Source of the DNA: UBA1774 sp045628925
GTDB lineage: Bacteria; Bacillota; Clostridia; Oscillospirales; Oscillospiraceae
Direction: 5' to 3'
DNA: 12,510 nt
Assembly (NCBI GenBank): GCA_045628925.1
Contig: JAZQQF010000133.1
Span: 1-12,510, forward strand
Both the position numbers and the translations under genes were made by a program. The notes beneath the pieces are model-generated. The model was not told the origin of the DNA and ran no database searches. It worked only from the letters and a program-made list of their open reading frames with translations. Shown in pieces: positions 1 to 6,741 of this stretch; positions within the stretch are counted from its first letter, which is position 1; each line of letters opens with the position of its first letter.

Positions 1-713
1 TCGAGCTGATAGAACTCGCCGGGGCTGCGGTCGCGTCTTGCGTCCTCATCACGGAAGCAGGGTGCGATCTGGAAATAGCGGTCAAAGCCGGAGGTCATGA
101 GAAGCTGCTTGAACTGCTGCGGCGCCTGCGGCAGGGCATAGAACTTGCCCGGGTGCTTTCTCGCGGGCACCAGATAGTCGCGCGCACCCTCGGGGCTGGA
201 GGCGGTGAGGATGGGGGTGGTGATCTCCATGAAATCATGGTCCAGCATGGCGCTGCGGAGGGCGGCCACCACCTTGCTGCGCAGGATGATATTCTGCTTC
301 ACGGCGGGGTTTCTGAGGTCGAGATAACGGTATTTCAGTCTCGCGGCCTCGTCGGCCTCGCGGCTGCGGTTGATCTCGAAGGGCAGCTCGTTATAGCGGC
401 AGCGGCCCAGCACGGTCACGCCCGTGGGGACGACCTCCACGTCGCCGGTGGCCTGCTTCGGGTTCTTGGAATCCCGCTCGCGGACGGTGCCGGTGATCTG
501 CACGGTGCTTTCCTTATTGATGCCGCGGAAGGTCTTCAGCAGCTCTTCGTCTTCGATGACGGCCTGGGTGGTGCCGTAGAAATCACGGATGACGGCGAAG
601 CCGAGGCCCGCGCCCACCACGCGCAGATTTTCCAGCCAGCCGCTGAGGGTCACGGTCTCCCCCACGTTCGCGAGCCGCAGCTCGCCGCAGTTATGTGTAC
701 GCATCTGAGTCAT
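1..713 (-). CDS. aspS: Aspartyl-tRNA synthetase, N-terminal 237 codons (cut by window edge)
   Basis: Class II synthetase that charges tRNA-Asp with aspartate in the cytoplasm. Seen: an N-terminal OB-fold anticodon-binding domain (residues about 1-110, starting MTQMRTHNCGELR), the flipping-loop signature RYRYLDLRNP (128-137), motif 1 ending in MEITTPILT (162-170), the substrate-binding stretch YALPQAPQQFKQLLM (192-206), and motif 2 FRDEDARRDRSPGEF (220-234). The rest, including motif 3 and the bacterial insertion domain, lies outside the window. The ATG at 713 was chosen because an AAAGGA ribosome site lies about 11 nt upstream, inside the end of hisS; a second in-frame ATG at 704 (MRTHNCGEL) is possible and closer to the usual family start. 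The gene begins 7 nt after the hisS stop and is surely cotranscribed with it. No frameshift is seen in the visible part. Confidence 0.95.
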   Translation of the reverse strand, partial: MTQMRTHNCGELRLANVGETVTLSGWLENLRVVGAGLGFAVIRDFYGTTQAVIEDEELLKTFRGINKESTVQITGTVRERDSKNPKQATGDVEVVPTGVTVLGRCRYNELPFEINRSREADEAARLKYRYLDLRNPAVKQNIILRSKVVAALRSAMLDHDFMEITTPILTASSPEGARDYLVPARKHPGKFYALPQAPQQFKQLLMTSGFDRYFQIAPCFRDEDARRDRSPGEFYQL

Positions 714-719
714 ATCGCA

Positions 720-2069
720 TTACGTCCTTTCTTTTTCCTGAACGGGCGCGCCCGCCTCGGGCAGCCCGGCAAGGATCGCCTTCGCCGCGTTTTCCGGCGT
801 GAGCGTTTCCTGCGTTCCGGCGCGGAGATCCTTCACGGAGACCGTGCCGCCGTTCATTTCGTCCTCGCCGATGATGACGGCATAGGGCACGCGCAGCTTG
901 TCCGCATAGGCGAACTTGGCCTTGGCCTTTTTCGGCTCCATATAGACCTGACTGCGGATGCCCGCGTTCCGCAGCGCGGTGGCCACGGATACGGCATAGG
1001 GCAGCACCTCGCCCATGGGAACGATGAGCGCATCGCAGGGAGGCCTGATCGCACTGTCGCGCAGGAGGCCCTGATCCTGCAGGATGAAGAACAGCCGGCT
1101 CACGCCGATGCTCACGCCCACGCCGGGGAGCTTCTTCTCCGTATAATAGCCCGCCAGATCGTCATACCGGCCGCCGGAGCAGACGGAGCCGACCTCGGGA
1201 TAGTCCAGCAGGGTCGTTTCATAGACCGTGCCGGTATAGTAATCAAGACCTCTGGCGATGGTCAGGTCCAGACGCCACTTGTCCGCCGGAACGCCGAAGG
1301 CCGGCAGCAGGTCGGTCACCTTCCGAAGCTCCTGCACGCCCGCTTCCAGACGCTCGTCCTCCCCGCGGATGGATTCCAGCATGGCGTTGGGATCCTCGGC
1401 GGAGATGACGTCCATGAGCTTCTTCGCCTTGTCCGTCGGAACGCCCACGGTATCCGTCAGCAGCTCCAGCACCTTCTCCGCGCCGATCTTGTCCAGCTTG
1501 TCGATGGCGCCCATGACGGCGGCGGCGTTCTCCTCCATGCCCAGCCAGCTGAACAGGGCGTTCAGCAGCCTGCGGTTGTTGATGCGCACCTGAAAGCGGC
1601 TCAGCCCGAGGCGGCGGAAGGTCTCGCAGATGATGGCGACCATCTCGGCTTCGTTCGAGGCGTCCAGCGTCCCGTCGCCGATCACGTCCACGTCCGCCTG
1701 ATAGAACTCGCGGAAGCGGCCGCGCTGGGCGCGTTCGCCCCGGTAGACCTTGCCGATCTGGCAGCGGCGGAAGGGGAAGGCAAGGCTGCCGTAGTTCATG
1801 GCCACGTATTTCGCCAGCGGCACGGTCAGGTCGAAACGCATGGCAAGGTCGGTGTCGCCCTTTTCAAAGCGGTAGATCTGCTTTTCCGTTTCGCCGCCGC
1901 CCTTGGCCAGAAGCACCTCGCTGGCCTCCAGCACGGGCGTGTCGATGGTGGTGAAGCCGAAGAGCGCATAGGTCTCCCGCAGCACGGACATGACGGCTTC
2001 CATCTGGGTCTGCGGCTCGGGCAGCAGCTCCATGAAGCCGGAAAGCGTTCTGGGTTTGATTTTTTCCAT
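720..2069 (-). CDS. hisS: Histidyl-tRNA synthetase, archaeal/eukaryote-like subtype
   Basis: Charges tRNA-His with histidine; cytoplasmic class II enzyme of 449 residues (bacterial forms are usually about 420-430). Seen in order: an N-terminal RTLSGFMELLP segment (7-17), substrate-site RFDLTVPLAKYVA (78-90), motif 2 RRCQIGKVYRGERAQRGRFR (101-120), the histidine-binding signature RGLDYYTGTVYE (273-284), SVCSGGRYDDL (295-305), motif 3 GVGVSIGVSRL (316-326) and a C-terminal anticodon-binding domain from about 345 (ALIVPMGEV). The forms YYTGTVYE and GVSIGVSRL resemble archaeal and eukaryotic HisRS more than the E. coli YYNRTVFE type. The start ATG follows an AGAGGA site by 9 nt. It lies 22 nt after the MGS-like gene and 6 nt before aspS, so it is an operon member. 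No T-box leader is present upstream; expression must come from the promoter before minD or further up. Confidence 0.96.
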   Translation of the reverse strand: MEKIKPRTLSGFMELLPEPQTQMEAVMSVLRETYALFGFTTIDTPVLEASEVLLAKGGGETEKQIYRFEKGDTDLAMRFDLTVPLAKYVAMNYGSLAFPFRRCQIGKVYRGERAQRGRFREFYQADVDVIGDGTLDASNEAEMVAIICETFRRLGLSRFQVRINNRRLLNALFSWLGMEENAAAVMGAIDKLDKIGAEKVLELLTDTVGVPTDKAKKLMDVISAEDPNAMLESIRGEDERLEAGVQELRKVTDLLPAFGVPADKWRLDLTIARGLDYYTGTVYETTLLDYPEVGSVCSGGRYDDLAGYYTEKKLPGVGVSIGVSRLFFILQDQGLLRDSAIRPPCDALIVPMGEVLPYAVSVATALRNAGIRSQVYMEPKKAKAKFAYADKLRVPYAVIIGEDEMNGGTVSVKDLRAGTQETLTPENAAKAILAGLPEAGAPVQEKERT

Positions 2070-2091
2070 CGGTCGTAATCCTCTTATTTAT

Positions 2092-2499
2092 TTACTTTTT
2101 CTTTTTCGGGTTCACGATATCGCGCCATGCAAGGTCGCCCCGCTGCAGACCCAGCACCAGCACCTCCGCCGTGGCCACGTTCGTTGCCAGCGGGACGCTG
2201 TACTGGTCGCAGAGGCGGGCGATCAGTCCCATATCCTCCATGTACTCGGGACTCTGGGGGTCCGCCATGAACAGCACCATATCGATCTCGTTATAAGCGA
2301 TGCGGGCCGCGATCTGCTGAATGCCGCCCTGACTGCGGGACATATACTTCTCCACGTTCATGCCCGTAGCCTCCGTGATCAGCTGCGCCGTGGAGCTGGG
2401 CGCACACAGCGCATGAGCGGAGAAAATACCGCAGTAAGCGATGCAGAACTGCACCATCAGCTCCTGCTTGTTGGCGTGGGCGATCAATGCGATATTCAT
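2092..2499 (-). CDS. Methylglyoxal-synthase-like protein with altered active site
   Basis: A 135-residue MGS-like-domain protein. The fold signature is plain: IALIAH near the N-terminus, an EATGMNVEKY segment (43-52), EIDMVLFMADP (71-81) and IPLATN-type SVPLATNVATAE (101-112). True methylglyoxal synthase converts dihydroxyacetone phosphate to methylglyoxal and phosphate. Measured against E. coli MgsA, recalled from knowledge of the family, key positions differ: Asp20 is Ala9, Thr45 of the TGTTG phosphate loop is Pro34 (loop reads APSSTA), Gly66 is Arg55, the catalytic Asp71 in GGDQQ is Ile60 (GGIQQ), and His98 is Tyr86. His19, Asp91 and Asp101 equivalents (His8, Asp80, Asp89) remain. I infer that it has lost or changed its reaction. 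It starts 15 nt after minD with an AGGAGG site 8 nt ahead, and mgsA is a normal neighbour of min genes in Clostridia. It ends in a lysine-rich tail NPKKKK. Automated annotation would call it mgsA. Confidence 0.88.
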   Translation of the reverse strand: MNIALIAHANKQELMVQFCIAYCGIFSAHALCAPSSTAQLITEATGMNVEKYMSRSQGGIQQIAARIAYNEIDMVLFMADPQSPEYMEDMGLIARLCDQYSVPLATNVATAEVLVLGLQRGDLAWRDIVNPKKKK

Positions 2500-2514
2500 A
2501 GTCCGTTCCTCCTG

Positions 2515-3240
2515 TCAGCAAACGGGCACCTTCTGCCCGTCGATTCTCTTTGCGATGCGCCGGAACGCGGCGGCGGCGCCCTTCCGGCTCTTCTGATACT
2601 GCAGCAGCGGCACGCCCTGAGACAGGGCCAGAATGACCCGGCTGTCCTCCGGCACGTAGCCGATCAGCCGGAGACCCACCTGATCGATGGAATCATCCAG
2701 CGTCATCTCCTGCGACTTCAGCAGCTTTTCATTCACCCGGTTCATCAGGAGCCGCACTTCCCTGCAGCCCTTTTCCCGCAGGAGCTGCGCGGTCCGCTCC
2801 GCGTCCCGGTGGGCGCAGGGATCCGCCGTGACCACCACCAGCGTCAGGTCGCTGAGTGCGGCGGCTTCCTCCACCGCGCTCCCCAGCCCGCCGGGGTAAT
2901 CCAGAAAGCAGTAGTCATATTCCTGCCGGAGACGGCCGACCAATTCGGGAAAGCCCTCCGTCACGGGTTCCGGCGGGGCGGCCAGCAGACGGAGCGAGGG
3001 GTACTGCGGCGAAGCGATCAGCGCCTTTTCCAGCGTGCAGACGCCGGACAGCACGTCGCCGTAATCCAGCAGCGCCTGATCGCCGAGGCCGAGGTACAGA
3101 TCCAGATTCCGCAGCTCCGCGTCCGCGTCCACACAGACGACGCTGCGCCCCAGCTCGCTGAGCGCGCAGGCCAGCGCTGCCGCTGTGGTGGATTTTCCCG
3201 TTCCGCCCTTGCCGGACAGGACGGCCACGACCTTCCCCAT
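2515..3240 (-). CDS. minD: Septum-site-determining ATPase MinD
   Basis: Membrane-associated ATPase of the ParA/MinD group (241 residues; typical MinD is 265-270) that positions cell division. Seen: deviant Walker A GKGGTGKST (10-18) with the signature Lys11 and Lys16, the switch segment VDADAELRNLDLYLGL (37-52) with the LRNLD typical of MinD, Walker B YCFLDYPGGLG (110-120; the usual DxPAG is DYPGG), and VTADPCAHRDAERT (137-150). The C-terminus holds a short helix AFRRIAKRI (225-233) whose Phe, Ile, Ala and Ile fall on one face with Arg/Lys on the other, consistent with the membrane-targeting helix of MinD, followed by an extra tail DGQKVPVC. The start has AAGGAGG 7 nt upstream and its own promoter. 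No minC or minE is next to it. FlhG or another ParA relative is less likely because the gene follows mreC-mreD-mrdA. Confidence 0.9.
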   Translation of the reverse strand: MGKVVAVLSGKGGTGKSTTAAALACALSELGRSVVCVDADAELRNLDLYLGLGDQALLDYGDVLSGVCTLEKALIASPQYPSLRLLAAPPEPVTEGFPELVGRLRQEYDYCFLDYPGGLGSAVEEAAALSDLTLVVVTADPCAHRDAERTAQLLREKGCREVRLLMNRVNEKLLKSQEMTLDDSIDQVGLRLIGYVPEDSRVILALSQGVPLLQYQKSRKGAAAAFRRIAKRIDGQKVPVC

Positions 3241-3266
3241 CTTTCCGCCTCCTTGTTAACTAAAGT

Positions 3267-3295
3267 ATTATACGACACGACTTCCGAACTTACAA
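3267..3295 (-). promoter_or_regulatory. Sigma-A-type promoter for minD-MGS-hisS-aspS
   Basis: Read on the minus strand, a TTGTAA -35 box (3290-3295) and a perfect TATAAT -10 box (3267-3272) are separated by exactly 17 nt. They lie in the only real gap of the minus-strand gene run, between mrdA and minD. Transcription would begin near 3260, giving a leader of about 20 nt that contains the AAGGAGG ribosome site of minD. Such a short leader leaves no room for a riboswitch or T-box. Confidence 0.8.
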
Positions 3296-3337
3296 GCGCA
3301 AATCTGCCGTCTTTCATGCATTTTTGCGGATTTTTCC

Positions 3338-5380
3338 TTACGGCAGCAGTTCATTTTCCGGAATGGGCGACTGTTCCGTCTCCCGATCGAAGTACCAGTC
3401 GAAGATATCCCGGGCGACCTCGGCCAGATAATAGCCGTTCGCGCCGTTCTCCACCACGACGGCCAGCGCGATCTCCGGCTTCTCCATGGGGGCGAAGGCG
3501 ATGAACACCGCGTTGTTCACCGCGTCCTCGCTCACCTGCGCGGTGCCCGTTTTCGAGCAGACGGGGACGGGATAGTTCCCGAACACGTAGGAGGCGGAGC
3601 CGTAGCGGGAGGCCATCAGCATTCCCTCTTTGATGGTGTCGAAGGTCTCGGGCGAAGCCTCCACGGTATCCACCGCCACCGGCTCGAAGCGGAAGGCATC
3701 CTCTCCGTTCACGGCACTGAGCAGATGAGAAGCATAGCGCGTGCCGCCGGAAGCGATGGTGGCGGCATAGGTCGCCAGCTGCAGGGGTGTGAACAGATGA
3801 TAGCTTTGGCCGATGGACGCCTGAAAGGTATCGCCCACATACCAGTCCTCCCCCACCGCCGTTTCCTTGTAGCTGCGGGAGGCCAGCGTTCCGGTCTTTT
3901 CCGGCAGCTCGCAGCCGGTGGGCTGCCCCAGCCCGAAGGCCGTGGCGTATTCATCCAGCTTGTCGATGCCTACGTTGCGCCCGGTGATATAGAAGAAGTA
4001 GTTGCAGGACATCTGCAGCGCTTCCTTCACGTTGATGGTGCCGTGGGATCCGGGGTAAGTCCAGCAGGTGAAGGTATACCCATCGTATTCGTCGATGATG
4101 CCCCGGTCGTAGATCGTGGTCTCCGGGGTCAGATACCCCTCCGTCAGCCCCGCCGCGGCCGTTACGGGCTTGAAGGTGGAGCCGGGGGCGTAAACGCCCT
4201 GACTGGCCCGGTTATACATGGGGGCTGCCGGGTCGCTGGCCAGAAGCGCATAATCCTGATAGAAGCGGCTCAGATCGTAGGTGGGATAGGACGCCTCCGC
4301 GAGGATATCCCCCGTACCCACCTGAATGACCACCGCCGCGCCCGCCTCCGCCAGCTGTACGCTGTCCGGATTCCACGCGTTCCGCAGCCGGTCAGAATTG
4401 ATCTGGGCGATCTCCCGCGCAAGCGCGTCCTCGGTGGCCTGCTGACAGGCAAGGTCCAGCGTGAGCATCACGTCGCCGCCCGCCTTCGGCTCCACGGTGT
4501 AATAGCTCTCCACGATCTCGCCTGCGGCGTTGCGCACGGTGACGCGCTGCCCGTCCGTGCCGTGAAGGTATTCCTCGAAGGCAGCCTCCGCTCCTTCCTT
4601 ACCTACCAGCGCGTTCATGGGGTAGCCAAGCTCCCGATAATAGGCCCATTCCTCCTCGTCCATCGCGCCGACGCGCCCGAGGAGATGGGCGGCATAGGTG
4701 GTCTTATATTCTCTCGCGGAGCTGGTCACCACGCTCACGCCGGGATAGCAGCGCTCGCTGACGGCGGCGATCAGCCCGGTATCCAGCCCGGAGGCGAACA
4801 CGTAGTCCGCGATGCCGAAGAGGCTCCGCAGCTCCAGCTCCCAGCGGACGCCCACCGCCAGCCGGGCTTCCGCGCCGGAATACGTCTCCGGCACGCTGTA
4901 ATGCTCCCGCAGCCAGACCATCAGCTGGTCTGCGCCCATGTTCTCATCCAGCTCAAAATGGGCGAGATAGTCCGCAAGGCGGGTGCGCTGCGTGTTCGTC
5001 ATGGGCGTATAGTGGAAGGGCGCGGTCTCGCTGACCGGGAAGGTATCCGTATGGGGGATGCCCGCCGCCTCCACCATGTCGATGAGCTTCAGCAGGATGC
5101 CGTTGGGGTCCGGGTCGGTCACCAGCAGATTTCGCTGGATGGTCAGGTCATAGCTCACCTGATTCGTCACCAGCACCCTCCCGTATCGGTCCAGCAGGTT
5201 GCCTCTCGCGGCGGGGACGGCCTCCGTGCGGTAAACGGTATTCAGACTTTCTTCCAGATAATCCTCGGAATGCACCACCTGCAGGCTGTAGAGCGCAGCC
5301 AGAATGGCGCAGCACAGCAGCAGCGGGATGGCCGCCAGCAGGGCGGCGCGAAGTGGTCGAACGCTGTGGTCAGCTTTCAC
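3338..5380 (-). CDS. mrdA: Penicillin-binding protein 2 (class B transpeptidase of the elongation machinery)
   Basis: A 680-residue peptidoglycan transpeptidase that cross-links the side wall and partners MreC/MreD. Seen: one N-terminal membrane segment (about 11-34, ALLAAIPLLLCCAILAAL), a PBP dimerisation region (AARGNLLDRYGRVL at 57-70, VGKEGAEAAFEEYL near 259-272), and a transpeptidase domain with all three catalytic motifs: STFK (401-404, Ser401 nucleophile), SCN (458-460) and KTGTAQ (610-615). The C-terminus is DWYFDRETEQSPIPENELLP. The start is GTG at 5380, overlapping the end of mreD by 11 nt, with AAAGGA 6 nt upstream; translation is probably coupled to mreD. The position after mreCD fits PBP2 (MrdA) rather than FtsI or a sporulation PBP. 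rodA, its usual glycosyltransferase partner, is not in this window. Confidence 0.93.
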   Translation of the reverse strand: MKADHSVRPLRAALLAAIPLLLCCAILAALYSLQVVHSEDYLEESLNTVYRTEAVPAARGNLLDRYGRVLVTNQVSYDLTIQRNLLVTDPDPNGILLKLIDMVEAAGIPHTDTFPVSETAPFHYTPMTNTQRTRLADYLAHFELDENMGADQLMVWLREHYSVPETYSGAEARLAVGVRWELELRSLFGIADYVFASGLDTGLIAAVSERCYPGVSVVTSSAREYKTTYAAHLLGRVGAMDEEEWAYYRELGYPMNALVGKEGAEAAFEEYLHGTDGQRVTVRNAAGEIVESYYTVEPKAGGDVMLTLDLACQQATEDALAREIAQINSDRLRNAWNPDSVQLAEAGAAVVIQVGTGDILAEASYPTYDLSRFYQDYALLASDPAAPMYNRASQGVYAPGSTFKPVTAAAGLTEGYLTPETTIYDRGIIDEYDGYTFTCWTYPGSHGTINVKEALQMSCNYFFYITGRNVGIDKLDEYATAFGLGQPTGCELPEKTGTLASRSYKETAVGEDWYVGDTFQASIGQSYHLFTPLQLATYAATIASGGTRYASHLLSAVNGEDAFRFEPVAVDTVEASPETFDTIKEGMLMASRYGSASYVFGNYPVPVCSKTGTAQVSEDAVNNAVFIAFAPMEKPEIALAVVVENGANGYYLAEVARDIFDWYFDRETEQSPIPENELLP

Positions 5381-5906
5381 GGGTATTCCTTTCCGTCAAT
5401 CCCCGGGAGCGCAGGCGCAGCCAGCTGCGCAGAGCCCGCCGAAGGCAGATATAGAGCGGCAGCGTCAGCACAAGGCTGACGGCGGTCTGTTTCAGAGCGG
5501 TGCGCAGCAGCGCCGGAACGCTGGAACGCAGGAACAGCAGGGGGAACATCTCCACCCCGGCGCAGATGAGCAGGGTCAGCACGCAGAGGACGAAATAGCC
5601 GGGGTAGCCGCGGGACAGCACGAAGTCTCCCAGAAATCCGGCGAAAAAGCCCAGCGCGGTCAGCGCCACGGTGAAGGCAAGCCCGTCGGTGCCCATGGCC
5701 GCGTCGCAGAGGATGCCCGCCAGAAGCCCGAACACGCCGCCCCACGCGGCATTGGCGATAAGGCCCGTGCCCACGGCAAACAGCGGCAGCAGGAGCGGCG
5801 CGCAGCCGAACCGCTGCAGGGGCGAGAACACCGCGCCCTGCAGCAGATAGCAGACGATCAGCACCAGTGTCAGCCCAAGGGTGCTTCTCAGCGTTTCACT
5901 CCGCAT
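5370..5906 (-). CDS. mreD: Rod-shape-determining membrane protein MreD
   Basis: Small polytopic membrane protein of the cell-elongation complex. About 178 residues from the chosen start, dominated by hydrophobic segments: LGLTLVLIVCYLLQGAVF, APLLLPLFAVGTGLIA, GGVFGLLAGILCDAA, VALTALGFFAGFLGDFVL, YFVLCVLTLLICAGVEMF and AVSLVLTLPLYICL. The GVFGLLAGILCDAAMG stretch is the conserved MreD core (usually G..aGll.D). The ATG at 5906 (MRSETLRS) was chosen because GGAGAG lies 7 nt upstream; in-frame ATGs at 5912 and 5921 (MERMQMRS) lack a usable ribosome site. It overlaps mreC by 11 nt and mrdA by 11 nt, so it is translationally coupled on both sides. Basic C-terminus (RRALRSWLRLRSRG) likely lies in the cytoplasm. 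Confidence 0.88.
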   Translation of the reverse strand: MRSETLRSTLGLTLVLIVCYLLQGAVFSPLQRFGCAPLLLPLFAVGTGLIANAAWGGVFGLLAGILCDAAMGTDGLAFTVALTALGFFAGFLGDFVLSRGYPGYFVLCVLTLLICAGVEMFPLLFLRSSVPALLRTALKQTAVSLVLTLPLYICLRRALRSWLRLRSRGLTERNTRES

Positions 5907-6741
5907 CTGCATTCTCTCCATAATCCCGGATGATAAACACCTGCGTCAGGCTGTAAAGCTCCGCGGAGGGCGCGATGACGCCATACTGCCCGTAGCCGCT
6001 GTCGTCATAGCCCACGTCCGTGATCTTCCCGATCACCAGCCCGGCGGGATATACCCCGCCCGCGCCGGAGGTGAGCACGGTGTCGCCGATCTCCAGCGCC
6101 GCGCCCTCGAATACATAGGTCAGGCGTAGCTGACCGGAGGTCATCAGGCTGAAATCCCCCTCCGCCACGGCGGAAAGGCCGGTGGACTGGAGCATGGCGC
6201 CCATGGCGGCCTGCGAATCGATGAGCGTGCGCACGGAGGAGCTGTAAAGCCCCGCCTCGGTCACCACGCCCACCACGTACCCGTCGGCCGTGATGACGCA
6301 GTCGCCGTTCTCCACGCCCTCGAAGGTGCCCTTGTCCAGATCGAAGGAGCTGGCATAGTTGGAGCTGTTCCAGCTGATGAGCTTCGCGTCCAGCAGGTCA
6401 TAGTCCGTGTGGCTCTGCTTCAGCCCCAGCGCGGTGCGCAGGCGCTCGTTTTCCAGATTGGCGGCCTGACTGCGGCGCACCTCCCCTTCCATCTCGGCGA
6501 TCTGCGACTTCAGCGCTTCGTTTTCCGCCAGCAGCTCGTCATAGCCCCGCGTATAGGCAAGGAGGCGTCCGAAAGCGTCCGTCCCCTTTTTCAGCAGCTT
6601 TTCCACCGGGGCGGCAGCCGTCTGAAATGCGCGGGTAGTGGGGTTCGTCCCCTTGCTGAATTTGCCCGCCAGCGTCAGCAGGACCACCAGCACCAGCGCC
6701 GCCAGAACGATCAGCCCGGCGGTCTTGAAGAATTTACGCAT
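5896..6741 (-). CDS. mreC: Rod-shape-determining protein MreC
   Basis: A 281-residue bitopic protein that links the cytoplasmic elongation machinery to PBP2 outside the membrane. Seen: an N-terminal membrane helix (about 8-26, AGLIVLAALVLVVLLTLAG), a coiled-coil (about 62-106, with AENEALKSQIAEMEGEVRRS), then the beta-rich MreC core: DAKLISWNSSNYASSFDLDKG (118 onward), VGVVTEAGLYSSSVRTLID (147-165) and DTVLTSGAGGVYPAGLVIGK (210-229), the last being the most conserved motif of the family. The length is normal. It overlaps the end of maf by 8 nt (ATGCGTAA) with a weak GGGGGA site, so its translation is probably coupled to maf. In most Clostridia mreB would sit directly upstream; here it does not. 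Confidence 0.93.
   Translation of the reverse strand: MRKFFKTAGLIVLAALVLVVLLTLAGKFSKGTNPTTRAFQTAAAPVEKLLKKGTDAFGRLLAYTRGYDELLAENEALKSQIAEMEGEVRRSQAANLENERLRTALGLKQSHTDYDLLDAKLISWNSSNYASSFDLDKGTFEGVENGDCVITADGYVVGVVTEAGLYSSSVRTLIDSQAAMGAMLQSTGLSAVAEGDFSLMTSGQLRLTYVFEGAALEIGDTVLTSGAGGVYPAGLVIGKITDVGYDDSGYGQYGVIAPSAELYSLTQVFIIRDYGENADAE
5914..5919 (-). promoter_or_regulatory. Ribosome binding site deciding the mreD start
   Basis: GGAGAG on the minus strand, located inside the last codons of mreC, 7 nt before the ATG at 5906. It supports the third of three clustered in-frame ATGs as the true start of mreD. Confidence 0.6.

Noticed and set aside
153..2078. Long plus-strand open frame antisense to hisS and aspS
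   Set aside because: It mirrors well-supported genes on the other strand; GC-rich coding DNA leaves such frames open. No recognisable domain, and composition is typical of an antisense translation (His, Ala, Gly, Gln rich).
3298..3337. Possible terminator hairpin after mrdA (AAATCCGC with GCAGATTT)
   Set aside because: The 8-bp stem has a mismatch, the loop is about 18 nt and no T-run follows; it is not convincing as a terminator.
3725..5479. Long plus-strand open frame antisense to mrdA
   Set aside because: Same reason: the opposite strand encodes PBP2 with all three catalytic motifs; no ribosome site or domain on the plus strand.
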